From DSBG01 sp049975365 (GTDB lineage: Bacteria; Desulfobacterota; Desulfomonilia; UBA1062), in assembly GCA_049975365.1 (NCBI GenBank), contig JBNGDS010000002.1, positions 46,736 to 110,735 on the forward strand: a stretch of 64,000 nt of DNA, given 5' to 3'. Of the stretch, positions 34,997 through 43,779 are shown in pieces; the stretch's first letter is position 1, and each line of letters begins with the position of its first letter. Below the pieces are notes generated by a model. It worked only from the letters and a program-made list of their open reading frames with translations, had not been told where the DNA came from and searched no databases. Position numbers and translations under genes: made by a program.

Positions 34997-36880
34997 CTAC
35001 CGCACTCGTGCACCGAGCACAGGGGCCTTGTCGAATGTGATCAGGGAGAGCCTTCCATCCGGAGTGTCGGTCGCCAGCAGCATGCCCTCGGAGGTTATGC
35101 CTTTGAGCTTCACCGGCTTCAGATTCGTCACCACTGCGATGTATCTACCCACAAGGTCCTCTGGTCTGTAATCATGCGCGATACCTGCAACAATCCGAAT
35201 CTTTCTGCCCACATCCACCTGCAGGAGGAGGAGCTTGTCGGATTTCTCAAGCCTCTGAGCGTCGACGATTTCTCCAGCCTGTATCCTCAGTCGGGAGAAC
35301 TCTGCGATGTCTACGAGATTGTCCTCATCACGCGGCGTACTCACTTCCTCTTTGACGGGTTTCTCTACGCGGGGGAAGAGGGCTTTTCCGGTGAGTATCT
35401 TTCTCCCCGGGGTGAGCTGACCGAACGACGAGAGCCCTTCGCCGGTCAGTATCTCCTCCAGGCCGAGCATCTCCAGGATCCTTTTCGAGGTTCCCGGCAT
35501 GACAGGGAATACGAGGAGGGCAACGTGCCGCAGGGCCTCCATGGTGTAGTACATGACAGTGGAGAGCCGATCCGTGTCCGATTTGGCAAGTTCCCACGGT
35601 GCAGTTCTGTCGATGTACTTGTTGAGAGCTGAAATGAGGGACCAGACTGAGATCAGTGCGCTGTGCATCTCCAGATTTTCCATCTTTTTCGAGTATTCCG
35701 AGACAACCCGTTCAGTCACATCCCTGAGTTCGGTATCCACATCCAGGAGCTGGCCCGCAACCTCCGGCAGGACTCCGTCGAAATACCGCTTCACCATGCT
35801 GGTGCTCCTGCTCACGAGATTGCCGAGATCGTTTGCAAGGTCGGCGTTGTACCGGTCAATCAGGGCTTCTTCAGAAAAGTTGGAGTCCAGACCAAAGACC
35901 ATTTCCCTGACGAGAAAATACCGGAATGCATCAACCCCGTAGCGGTTCTTCAAATCCAGGGGATCGATCACGTTTCCGAGGCTCTTCGACATCTTCGTCT
36001 GATCGATGTTCCAGAATCCATGCACATTGAGGTGTCTGTAGGGGTCCACTCCCGTGGCCTTGAGCATGGTGGACCAATACACGGCGTGGGGCTTGAGGAT
36101 GTCCTTGCCCACGAGGTGCTGACATTCCCTCCAGTACTCCTGGAAATCGCTCCCGTCGGGATACCCGATTCCGGTGAGGTAATTGATGAGTGCATCGAAC
36201 CAGACGTAGCAGACATAGTGTGAATCGAACGGCAGTTCTATTCCCCAGGAAAGCCTGGTCTTGGGCCTCGATATACACAGGTCGTCCAGAGGCTCCCTGA
36301 GCATTCCCAGGACCTCGTTCCTGTACCGTTCGGGCCGGATGAAATCCGGGTTGGTGTTGATGTGCTCCACGAGCCAGGGGCGGTATTTCTCCATCCTGAA
36401 GAAATAGTTCTGTTCCTGCCGGTACTCGAATTCCGTCTGGTGGATGGGGCATTTCCCATCGACAATCTCGCTGTCGGTGTAGAACCGCTCGCATCCAACA
36501 CAATAGTTCCCGCCATACTCTCCAAAATAGATATCCCCTTTATCATACACGTCCTGGAGAATACCCTGGACGGTCTTGACGTGATCCGGCTCCGTCGTCC
36601 TGATGAACCGGTTGTTTTCTATGGTGAGTTCGGGCCAGAGGTCTCGGAACCGCCCGCTGTTCTCATCCGCAAGGAGTTTTGGGGTCGTTCCGAGCTTCTT
36701 CGCCGTCTCCATGATCTTGTCCCCGTGTTCATCAGTGCCAGTGAGAAAGAATACCTTGTAAGAGAAAAGTTTGTGATACCGCGCAAGGACATCAGCGATC
36801 ACCGTGGTGTAGACATGGCCCAGATGAGGTTTTGCATTCACATAGTAGATCGGCGTGGTGATGTAGAAGTATTTGCTCAT
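34997..36880 (-). CDS. metG: Methionyl-tRNA synthetase
   Basis: Charges tRNA-Met. The 627-residue protein has the class I signature P-H-L-G-H (18-22), a zinc-binding insert with C-V-G-C and a single later Cys in G-K-C-P-I-H, the K-M-S-K-S motif and a C-terminal EMAP-like tRNA-binding domain (about residues 525-627). Its start overlaps ricT by ATGA. The long N-terminal catalytic core is of the bacterial MetG2-like layout. It is the second gene of the operon. Confidence 0.97.
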   Translation of the reverse strand: MSKYFYITTPIYYVNAKPHLGHVYTTVIADVLARYHKLFSYKVFFLTGTDEHGDKIMETAKKLGTTPKLLADENSGRFRDLWPELTIENNRFIRTTEPDHVKTVQGILQDVYDKGDIYFGEYGGNYCVGCERFYTDSEIVDGKCPIHQTEFEYRQEQNYFFRMEKYRPWLVEHINTNPDFIRPERYRNEVLGMLREPLDDLCISRPKTRLSWGIELPFDSHYVCYVWFDALINYLTGIGYPDGSDFQEYWRECQHLVGKDILKPHAVYWSTMLKATGVDPYRHLNVHGFWNIDQTKMSKSLGNVIDPLDLKNRYGVDAFRYFLVREMVFGLDSNFSEEALIDRYNADLANDLGNLVSRSTSMVKRYFDGVLPEVAGQLLDVDTELRDVTERVVSEYSKKMENLEMHSALISVWSLISALNKYIDRTAPWELAKSDTDRLSTVMYYTMEALRHVALLVFPVMPGTSKRILEMLGLEEILTGEGLSSFGQLTPGRKILTGKALFPRVEKPVKEEVSTPRDEDNLVDIAEFSRLRIQAGEIVDAQRLEKSDKLLLLQVDVGRKIRIVAGIAHDYRPEDLVGRYIAVVTNLKPVKLKGITSEGMLLATDTPDGRLSLITFDKAPVLGARVR

Positions 36881-37899
36881 GTATGCTTGTTCCTCTTCTT
36901 CTTTGAATTTCTGGTCCGTGACCGTCTCCGTTTCGATCGTGTCCTCTCGGAATCCTTCTGTTGGGTCGATTCTTCCGGTCTGGTCTCCTGGGGGGTGACT
37001 TTCTCTTTGTCCTGGTCCGCGAGTTTCTGGTCCATCAACTGCTGGTAATCTTCCTTTGTGATGATATCCGGGACAGTTGCCTTGATGAATCGCCTGTCCG
37101 CCATCTTTGCTACGAAGCTCTGGTTGATGACGTTGATGCTCACCACCGTCGCCTCACCCTGCTCCAGGAAGACCTTCTTCCCCGGTTTGGGAAGATTTTC
37201 GATAAGATTCGCGTAGGAATCCTTCTCGTAGGCAAGGCAGCACTTCAACTTCCCGCAGAGCCCGGAGATCTTTGTGGGGTTCAGGGTCATGTTCTGGTAT
37301 TTCGCCATCTTGACCGATATCCTCTGAAACCCGGTGAGGAAGGTGGAGCAGCACAGCTCTCTCCCACAGCTCCCGATACCACCGAGCATGGCGGATTCCT
37401 GCCTGGTGCCGATCTGTCTCAGCTCGATCCTTGTTCTATACTTCTCCGCCAGATCCTTCAGCAACTCCCGAAAATCCACTCTCCCGTCCGCTACAAAATA
37501 GAACGTGATCTTGTTCTCATCAAAGAGCTGCTCAACCCTCGTGAGCTTCATGGGAAGCTTCCGCTCCGCAATGCGGGCCTGGCAGAACGCAAAACATTCC
37601 CTCTCCTTTGCCCGTATCCTTTCCAGCTTGCTTTTGTCCTCTTCCGTGAGCTTTCGCACCACGGTTTTGATCTCATCGAGGCCGGAGGCATCCTCTTCCG
37701 AGGTGTACCCGATCACCCGCGCGGCAGAGAGGCCGGCCTCTGTGTTCACGATCACGAGTTCTCCTTCTTCCAGTTCAAGGTCCTGTGCATCAAAAATATA
37801 CGGGGTTGGAATGGTGGGAAATCGAACGCACACCAGCCTTTTTGGCTTCTCATGGTGTTCGCTCTGCTCTATCCGTCCTGTCTCGTCTGTCTCTTCCAT
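36877..37899 (-). CDS. ricT: PSP1/RicT (YaaT)-family protein
   Basis: PSP1 C-terminal-domain proteins include Bacillus RicT (YaaT), part of an iron-sulfur complex that influences RNA processing and development. Hallmarks are C-G-R-E-L-C-C and L-C-G-K-L-K-C-C-L (central Cys clusters). The C-terminal 35 residues are a very basic Lys/Arg tail. I chose the ATG at 37899 (340 residues), because it has no ribosome-binding site yet a promoter ends eight bases upstream; ATGs at 37908 and 37929 are alternatives. It heads the metG-HDOD-GGDEF-purB-pyrE operon. Confidence 0.9.
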   Translation of the reverse strand: MEETDETGRIEQSEHHEKPKRLVCVRFPTIPTPYIFDAQDLELEEGELVIVNTEAGLSAARVIGYTSEEDASGLDEIKTVVRKLTEEDKSKLERIRAKERECFAFCQARIAERKLPMKLTRVEQLFDENKITFYFVADGRVDFRELLKDLAEKYRTRIELRQIGTRQESAMLGGIGSCGRELCCSTFLTGFQRISVKMAKYQNMTLNPTKISGLCGKLKCCLAYEKDSYANLIENLPKPGKKVFLEQGEATVVSINVINQSFVAKMADRRFIKATVPDIITKEDYQQLMDQKLADQDKEKVTPQETRPEESTQQKDSERTRSKRRRSRTRNSKKKRNKHT

Positions 37900-37906
37900 C
37901 GATTTC

Positions 37907-37936
37907 ATGTTAGCAATCTTGCGCTGCATTTATCAA
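37907..37936 (-). promoter_or_regulatory. Possible leaderless promoter of the ricT-metG operon
   Basis: Minus strand: TTGATA (37936-37931), 18 bases, TAACAT (37912-37907); predicted transcript start 37900, one base before the ATG at 37899. Confidence 0.45.
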
Positions 37937-38121
37937 GAACATCTTTTCACACCTCCTTCTGCACAGATCCATCCTCATCCGCGGACTCTGAAGGATAGTC
38001 AGACGATACCGCCTTCCACATGCATCATCGATACGTCCCGGGCAAGAAACCAAATAGGAAAAGATCTCCATCTGTGGTACACGTAACAATGACACGTGGC
38101 ACATTCACATGGGGAGGGCCT

Positions 38122-38739
38122 ATGACGTTCTGGGAGTTCTTTATGAAGGGAGGTCCGATGATGTGGCCTCTCCTGTCCTGTTCCATTATTGCCCTGGCCA
38201 TCATCATTGAACGGATGTTTTCCCTCAGACAGCGCAAGATCATCCCGAAGGATCTCGTGGAGGAGGTCGAACGCTTGACTCGAATGGGCAGGCTCACCGA
38301 CATCGAACAGCTCCTGAAGAGGAGCTCGTCTCCAATCTGTCCGGTCATTCTGGTTGCCATCAGGAACGCGGGCATGCGCAGAGAGATCATCAAGGATTAC
38401 ATGGAGGAGGCAGGGGCCACGGAGGCATATTCCATAGAGCGGTACATTGACATCCTCGGGATCATCGCGACCATCTCCCCTCTCCTCGGCCTGCTGGGGA
38501 CGGTCTCCGGGATGATCACCTCGTTCCAGGCTGTGGGAGCGACAGGAAACGAGAGCCAGATGCTCGCAGCAGGGATTTCAGAGGCCCTCATAACAACGGC
38601 TACCGGTCTTTCGATCGGGATCCCGGTCTATATCTTCTATCGGTTTTTCATCGCAAGGAGCGACTATCTGCTCCTCGAGATGGAAAAGACCTCTGCGAGG
38701 ATCCTGGAGTATCTCAAGGGCGAAAACTATGAGGTTTAG
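38122..38739 (+). CDS. exbB: MotA/TolQ/ExbB proton-channel protein
   Basis: Inner-membrane subunit of an energy-transducing ion channel of the ExbB/TolQ family. Three hydrophobic segments (about residues 12-32, 112-134, 150-174), with P-L-L-G-L-L-G-T-V-S-G-M in the second and T-A-T-G-L-S-I-G-I-P in the third, identify it. ATG 38122 (205 residues) has GGGGAGGG just upstream. It overlaps the exbD-like gene by 11 bases. No TonB or TolA is nearby, so its energised partner is unknown. Confidence 0.92.
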   Translation: MTFWEFFMKGGPMMWPLLSCSIIALAIIIERMFSLRQRKIIPKDLVEEVERLTRMGRLTDIEQLLKRSSSPICPVILVAIRNAGMRREIIKDYMEEAGATEAYSIERYIDILGIIATISPLLGLLGTVSGMITSFQAVGATGNESQMLAAGISEALITTATGLSIGIPVYIFYRFFIARSDYLLLEMEKTSARILEYLKGENYEV

Positions 38740-39109
38740 AAGGAAGCGGGATAAGAATATTTCCGCAATGGATATCACCCCGCTGGTGGATGTGGTGTTC
38801 CTGCTGCTTATTTTCTTCATGCTCTCCATAGGCTCACCCCTCAAGCTGAGCGATATCAGGCTCCCAGGCTCATCGAGCGGTGATGGCCTTGTACAGGAGG
38901 CCATCGCCCTTGCTATTACCCCTGAGGGGATCACGGTGGATAGGAAGACAACCACGATACAGGATCTCTCTGCTCTGCCACGAGATCGTGATATCGTCAT
39001 CCTCGCATCAAGAGAGATCCCGTATTTCAGGGTCGTTGAGGTCCTCGATGCATTGAGGTCCTCTCGCCACACACGGGTATCTCTGGCAACAAAGCCTTTA
39101 AGAAATTGA
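38729..39109 (+). CDS. exbD: ExbD/TolR-family protein
   Basis: Bitopic partner of the ExbB-like channel. The N-terminus is basic, followed by a membrane helix with the protonatable Asp in I-T-P-L-V-D-V-V-F-L-L-L (near residue 20), then a small periplasmic domain. At 126 residues it is typical. It is the second gene of the pair. Confidence 0.93.
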   Translation: MRFRRKRDKNISAMDITPLVDVVFLLLIFFMLSIGSPLKLSDIRLPGSSSGDGLVQEAIALAITPEGITVDRKTTTIQDLSALPRDRDIVILASREIPYFRVVEVLDALRSSRHTRVSLATKPLRN

Positions 39110-39153
39110 TATTACATGGTATTTTACGTGCTTCAGAAAAGTTCCACCGGTAT

Positions 39154-39182
39154 TTGACATGAATCATTCCCCTTACTATTAT
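39154..39182 (+). promoter_or_regulatory. Sigma-70-type promoter of the regulator-glgC-rimO-kdsD operon
   Basis: TTGACA (39154-39159), 17 bases, TATTAT (39177-39182). Predicted start about 39189. The ATG at 39181 lies inside the -10 element and so cannot be the start codon of this transcript; GTG 39190 would be at +2. Confidence 0.75.
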
Positions 39183-39189
39183 GTATCAA

Positions 39190-39546
39190 GTGAAAAGGAT
39201 ACTGGTCGTTGAAGATGACAGAAACATCCAGGCACTCCTCAAAGAAGAGCTGAACGACGAGGGATACATCATAGAGACGGTGTCAAACGGCAAAGAGGCC
39301 TTATCATTTCTCAAAAGAGATGAGAAACCAGATCTCATCATACTCGATCTGCGCATGCCCCAGATGGATGGATTCGAAACCATGGGGCATCTCATCAAGT
39401 CAAATCTCGAAACTCCGGTGGTCATTCACACCGCGTACCCGAGTTACCGGAATGATGTCATGGCAATGGCTGCAGAGGCATTTGTAGTGAAATCTCACGA
39501 CCTCAAGAAACTCAAGGACGTGATCTACGACCTGATAGGGAAATAA
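39190..39546 (+). CDS. Single-domain response regulator (CheY-like)
   Basis: A lone receiver domain of 118 residues, with the acidic pair in V-V-E-D-D, phospho-acceptor Asp in I-I-L-D-L-R-M-P (about residue 52), Thr in I-H-T-A-Y and Lys in V-V-K-S-H. From GTG 39190 the protein begins K-R-I-L-V-V-E-D-D, the standard receiver start; an ATG nine bases earlier overlaps the -10 box. No output domain and no kinase neighbour. It overlaps glgC by one base (TAATG), so signalling and glycogen synthesis are co-expressed. Confidence 0.9.
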   Translation: MKRILVVEDDRNIQALLKEELNDEGYIIETVSNGKEALSFLKRDEKPDLIILDLRMPQMDGFETMGHLIKSNLETPVVIHTAYPSYRNDVMAMAAEAFVVKSHDLKKLKDVIYDLIGK

Positions 39547-40775
39547 TGTTCCGCGAGCACGATATTGAAGTGATCATCCTGGCCGGGGGAAAGGGAGAAC
39601 GGCTCTACCCGCTGACCAAAGACAGAGCAAAGCCAGCCGTACCGTTCGGTGGAATGTACCGCATCATTGATTTCACCCTGTCCAATACTGTAAATTCAGG
39701 CCTGAAAAAAATTTACGTGCTCTCCCAGTACAAATCCCACTCCCTTGACAGACACATTCAACGGGGGTGGCTGCCGTTCTTTTCCTATCCCATGGGTGAA
39801 TTCATCTATAATATTCCCGCACAGCAGAGGATAGGGAGCAGCTGGTATGAAGGCACTGCAGATGCCGTGTTCCAAAATATCTACACCCTTCAGCAGGAAA
39901 TGCCGACCTATACCCTCATTCTGTCTGGCGATCACGTCTACCAGATGAATTACATCGATATGATCAGGTTCCACGACGAGGAGGATGCGGATGTCACCCT
40001 GGGTGCGGTCCCCATGCCCGTGGAAACGGCCCATCAGTTCGGTGTGGTGAAGATGCAACCAGACGGCATCGTGGAAGGATTCCAGGAGAAACCAAAGAGG
40101 AATCCCTTCACCCTTCCGGGTGATCCTTCACAGATCCTCGTATCTATGGGGATCTACGTCTTCAAGACCGAAATGCTCATCAAGAAGCTCATCGAGGATG
40201 CCAAGCTCAAATCAAGCTCCCATGATTTCGGCAAGGATGTCATACCCAGGATGCTGAAGCGGCACCGGGTCATGGCCTTCAAGTTCAAAGGCATCATGGA
40301 CAACGAGTACTGGCGTGACATCGGGACACTCGATGCCTACTATGATGCCAATATGGACCTCGTTTCCATCACCCCGCGCTGCAATCTGTACGACCCGGAA
40401 TGGCCCGTTCACACCGTACACAGCCCCTATCCGCCTGCCAAGATGGTCTTTTCCGGGGGTCAGGACGGCAAGCGCATCGGTACCGTCCTCGACTCCATTG
40501 TGAGCAACGGTGCAATCATCTCCGGGGGAATGGTCATCAGATCGATCATCTCCCCCAATGTCCGGGTGAACAGCTACGCGGAAGTGGAAGATTCCATTCT
40601 CCTCGACGGGGTCGATGTTGGAAGAAACGCAAAGATACGCCGCGCCATCATTGACAAGTACGTACGGGTCCCCCCGGGAACCGAGATCGGCTATGACCTC
40701 GAGCAGGACCAGAAACTCTACGACATATCCCCAGGGGGCATTGTCGTCATCCCGAGATACACCGCCTTCAGCTGA
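39546..40775 (+). CDS. glgC: Glucose-1-phosphate adenylyltransferase
   Basis: Makes ADP-glucose for glycogen synthesis. Motifs: L-A-G-G-K-G-E-R-L-Y-P-L-T (about 12-24), K-P-A-V-P-F-G-G, G-T-A-D-A-V, S-G-D-H-V-Y, G-F-Q-E-K-P and a C-terminal left-handed beta-helix. Length 409 is typical. It starts on the last base of the regulator's stop codon and is followed 11 bases later by rimO. No glycogen synthase or branching enzyme is in the window. Confidence 0.95.
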   Translation: MFREHDIEVIILAGGKGERLYPLTKDRAKPAVPFGGMYRIIDFTLSNTVNSGLKKIYVLSQYKSHSLDRHIQRGWLPFFSYPMGEFIYNIPAQQRIGSSWYEGTADAVFQNIYTLQQEMPTYTLILSGDHVYQMNYIDMIRFHDEEDADVTLGAVPMPVETAHQFGVVKMQPDGIVEGFQEKPKRNPFTLPGDPSQILVSMGIYVFKTEMLIKKLIEDAKLKSSSHDFGKDVIPRMLKRHRVMAFKFKGIMDNEYWRDIGTLDAYYDANMDLVSITPRCNLYDPEWPVHTVHSPYPPAKMVFSGGQDGKRIGTVLDSIVSNGAIISGGMVIRSIISPNVRVNSYAEVEDSILLDGVDVGRNAKIRRAIIDKYVRVPPGTEIGYDLEQDQKLYDISPGGIVVIPRYTAFS

Positions 40776-40786
40776 ACTCTCCTGCC

Positions 40787-42070
40787 ATGCGCTTTTCCAT
40801 CGTCAGCCTCGGATGCCACAAGAATCTCGTTGATTCCGAGTACATCTGTGAGCAGATCATCTCAGGAGGGGGAATCCTGGTTCAGGACCCTGATCATGCC
40901 GACATCGTGGTGGTCAACACCTGTTCATTTCTCACATCTGCCGTGGAGGAATCCATCGAGGTCCTCCTGGGGTTTATCTCCCGGGAAAAATCGGTGGTCT
41001 GTGCCGGGTGCATGGTCAGCCGCTACGGCAGGGAACTGCTCGATGAACTGCCGGAGGTGAAGCTCTTTGCAGGACCCGGCAGCTATGCAGAGCTCATGGA
41101 GGCCCTCACCCGCGGGAACTCGTATTTGCCTCCGAGATTCGGAGGTGTAGTGAGTCGGTCTCTGTGCACCACCGGGACAAGCGCCTATGTCAAGATCAGC
41201 GAAGGGTGTTCGAATCACTGCAACTACTGCCTCATTCCCGCGATCCGGGGAGAGCTCGTAAGCAAGGCCGGGGCAGCGGTCGTCGAAGAGTGCAGGGCCC
41301 TGGCTGACCGGGGTGTCCGGGAAATCAATCTCGTAGCTCAGGACCTCGGGAGCTACGGCGCAGAGACCGGGAAGAAACATTCCCTGCCGACACTTCTCGA
41401 AGAACTTGTTCGCATAGAGGGCATCGATTGGGTCCGGCTCATGTACGTACACCCGGCATCTCTCACAGAGAGACTCGTGAAAACCATGAGGGACCAGGAA
41501 AAGATCTGCCCGTACATCGATCTTCCCGTACAGCACTGTTCGGACCAGGTACTGAAGGCCATGGGCCGCAGGGGTGGTTCCCGGGCAGTCTGGTCGGCCA
41601 TCGACCTCCTGAGATCAACCCTCCCGGATATCTGGATCAGGACGACACTCATGGTGGGTCATCCCCATGAAGACGAGGCGGCATTTACCGAACTCGAAGA
41701 CTTCATTTCACTCGGTCACATCGCCCACCTCGGGGTCTTCACCTACTCTCCCGAGGAGGGAACGAAGAGCTTTTCCATGAAAAACCGCCCGGGACAGGAT
41801 GTTGCCGAGGTGCGGAGAAACAGGATCATGGAACTCCAGCAGGGAATATCGAAAAAAAGACTTCACAACCTGGTAGGGGAAAAGGTACAAGTCCTTGTGG
41901 AAGGCATCCATCCTGAAACCGATCTTCTCTTCGTGGGAAGGACCGCGTTTCAGGCTCCGGATGTCGACGGCGCGACCATCATAACCGAGGGGATTGTGAA
42001 CAGGGGTGCTATCCACTGTCTCGAGATTACGGACGCGAATGAATACGACCTGATAGGGAAGATACTATGA
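40787..42070 (+). CDS. rimO: Ribosomal protein S12 methylthiotransferase RimO
   Basis: Radical SAM enzyme that methylthiolates Asp88 of ribosomal protein uS12. The N-terminal UPF0004 domain begins S-L-G-C-H-K-N-L-V-D-S-E, characteristic of RimO rather than MiaB; the radical SAM triad is C-S-N-H-C-N-Y-C and a TRAM domain closes the 427-residue protein. Conserved Cys in N-T-C-S-F and A-G-C-M complete the second cluster. It overlaps kdsD by ATGA. Confidence 0.96.
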   Translation: MRFSIVSLGCHKNLVDSEYICEQIISGGGILVQDPDHADIVVVNTCSFLTSAVEESIEVLLGFISREKSVVCAGCMVSRYGRELLDELPEVKLFAGPGSYAELMEALTRGNSYLPPRFGGVVSRSLCTTGTSAYVKISEGCSNHCNYCLIPAIRGELVSKAGAAVVEECRALADRGVREINLVAQDLGSYGAETGKKHSLPTLLEELVRIEGIDWVRLMYVHPASLTERLVKTMRDQEKICPYIDLPVQHCSDQVLKAMGRRGGSRAVWSAIDLLRSTLPDIWIRTTLMVGHPHEDEAAFTELEDFISLGHIAHLGVFTYSPEEGTKSFSMKNRPGQDVAEVRRNRIMELQQGISKKRLHNLVGEKVQVLVEGIHPETDLLFVGRTAFQAPDVDGATIITEGIVNRGAIHCLEITDANEYDLIGKIL

Positions 42071-43053
42071 ACACGCATGACATCCTCGCCCTGGGGAGGG
42101 AGGCGATCCGCATCGAGATCGAAGGGCTGGAGTCTCTCCTCGACCAGATGGACGACAGTTTCGTGAAGGCAGTGGAAACCATCTCCACCCTCAAGGGAAA
42201 GGTGATTCTGACAGGCATCGGAAAGTCTGGAATCATCGCGAAAAAGATCGCGTCCACCATGATGAGCATCGGAACACCGGCCATCTTCATGCACCCCGTC
42301 GACGGTCTCCACGGAGATCTGGGGGCGATCATGCCCCAGGATGCATGCCTCATCATTTCCAACAGCGGGAAGACCAAAGAGATCTGCGATCTCCTCCCTT
42401 CCCTCAAGAGCCTCTCCATTCCTGTCATTGCTATCACCGGTGATGCCGGATCGCCCCTTGCTCGTCAGGCAGACATCACGCTTTCCTGCACGGTGAAGCG
42501 AGAGGCATGCAATCTGGGTCTTGCGCCCACTGCATCAACAACTGCACAGCTCGCCCTCGGGGATGCAATCGCCGTGGTGCTCTCTCACATCAAAGGATTC
42601 GACCAGGATGCTTTCAAAATTCTCCATCCTGCAGGGGAACTCGGGAAACAGCTCACATCAAGGATCTCCGATCTCATGATTACGGGTGACAACATTCCGA
42701 TGGTGAAGCCGGGCTCACTCCTGGAGGACGTGGTGCAGGAAATGACAGAAAAATCGCTGGGCTTGACACTGGTGGGGGATACATCCCAGATCCATGGGAT
42801 CATCACCGATGGGGACCTCCGGAGAGTTCTCCTCAGGCATGGGACGTCCTTGAAAGGCCTTACTGCAAAGGACATCATGTCTCCCAGCCCAAAGAGAATC
42901 TCCGGGGATATGCTCGCCCTCGATGCCCTCGACGTGATGGAGAAATTCCAGATAACCTCGCTCCTCGTAACGGATAGAACAGACGCCCTCACGGGGGTGA
43001 TCCATCTCCACGATTTGCTGGGAAGGGGGAAACTCGGTCTCAGGGGGAGTTGA
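42067..43053 (+). CDS. kdsD: Arabinose-5-phosphate isomerase
   Basis: Converts ribulose-5-phosphate to arabinose-5-phosphate, the first step toward KDO. An N-terminal SIS domain (T-G-I-G-K-S-G-I-I-A-K-K and S-N-S-G-K-T-K-E) is followed by the H-P-A-G-E-L-G-K motif and two CBS domains (about residues 205-328). Length 328 matches. It closes the regulator-glgC-rimO operon, away from kdsA and kdsC at 15-17 kb. Confidence 0.95.
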   Translation: MNTHDILALGREAIRIEIEGLESLLDQMDDSFVKAVETISTLKGKVILTGIGKSGIIAKKIASTMMSIGTPAIFMHPVDGLHGDLGAIMPQDACLIISNSGKTKEICDLLPSLKSLSIPVIAITGDAGSPLARQADITLSCTVKREACNLGLAPTASTTAQLALGDAIAVVLSHIKGFDQDAFKILHPAGELGKQLTSRISDLMITGDNIPMVKPGSLLEDVVQEMTEKSLGLTLVGDTSQIHGIITDGDLRRVLLRHGTSLKGLTAKDIMSPSPKRISGDMLALDALDVMEKFQITSLLVTDRTDALTGVIHLHDLLGRGKLGLRGS

Positions 43054-43177
43054 TCCTCAGGCGGGGGATACGGCAGACCATCTCGATACGATTTGCCACC
43101 GGTTCTCCTGACACCCCTTTATCTTTCCCTGGCGCGTCCCTATGTAAGAAATGCATGAACCACAGCAAGGAGGAGCT

Positions 43178-43651
43178 ATGGAGAAATCATGGCAGGACGT
43201 GCTCGACAAATTCCACTACGGGGTCTACCTGGTGAGTATCGCCGCCGACGGCCTCTACAACGGCATGATCGCATCCTGGGTCTCCCAGTGCTCGCATGAA
43301 CCGCCTCTGCTCAGCCTGGCCATACGGAAGAACAGGCTCTCGCAGGCGCAGATCATGCAAACCGGGAAATTCACCCTCAACCTGCTCCCGACACCTGCCC
43401 TCCCCCTGGTCAAACAGTTCAAGATCCCCGAGTGGCAGCACAAGTTCGACGGCATCGACTACACACTCTCTCCTGCAGGGAATCCCGTTCTCAACCAGGC
43501 ACTGGGATACCTTGACTGTACAGTGGAAAAGGCGATAGACGCCGGGGATCACACGCTCTTCATCGCCAGAATAACCGGGGGTGAGCTGAAGGGTCATGGC
43601 GAAGCGCTGTCTACAGCCCAGTATCCCGGGAGGTACCGCGGGGACACGTGA
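43178..43651 (+). CDS. Flavin reductase-like FMN-binding protein
   Basis: Flavin_Reduct/DIM6-NTAB family protein of 157 residues, with the N-terminal F-H-Y-G-V-Y-L-V-S and G-M-I-A-S-W-V-S-Q segment and P-P-L-L-S-L-A-I typical of the split-barrel flavin fold. Such proteins shuttle electrons to rubredoxin-type partners or act as NAD(P)H:flavin reductases in anaerobes. ATG 43178 has AAGGAGGAG upstream; an earlier in-frame ATG at 43151 lacks a site. It is monocistronic. Confidence 0.82.
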   Translation: MEKSWQDVLDKFHYGVYLVSIAADGLYNGMIASWVSQCSHEPPLLSLAIRKNRLSQAQIMQTGKFTLNLLPTPALPLVKQFKIPEWQHKFDGIDYTLSPAGNPVLNQALGYLDCTVEKAIDAGDHTLFIARITGGELKGHGEALSTAQYPGRYRGDT

Positions 43652-43721
43652 TCCCCGAGTGCAGGCATGCAGTCACATGCGTGCACCCACGCCGGAGTAC
43701 AGCACGCCAAAGTACCAATTG

Positions 43722-43747
43722 AAAAAAAGGGGGACCAGTGGTCCCCC
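43722..43747 (-). terminator. Intrinsic terminator of the acyl-CoA dehydrogenase gene
   Basis: Minus strand: 8-bp stem GGGGGACC / GGTCCCCC, three-base loop, then T7 (43728-43722). It lies about 30 bases after the stop codon. Confidence 0.9.
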
Positions 43748-43779
43748 TCCCGAGTTCTCGTTCGTGTCTCGAACCTGAT

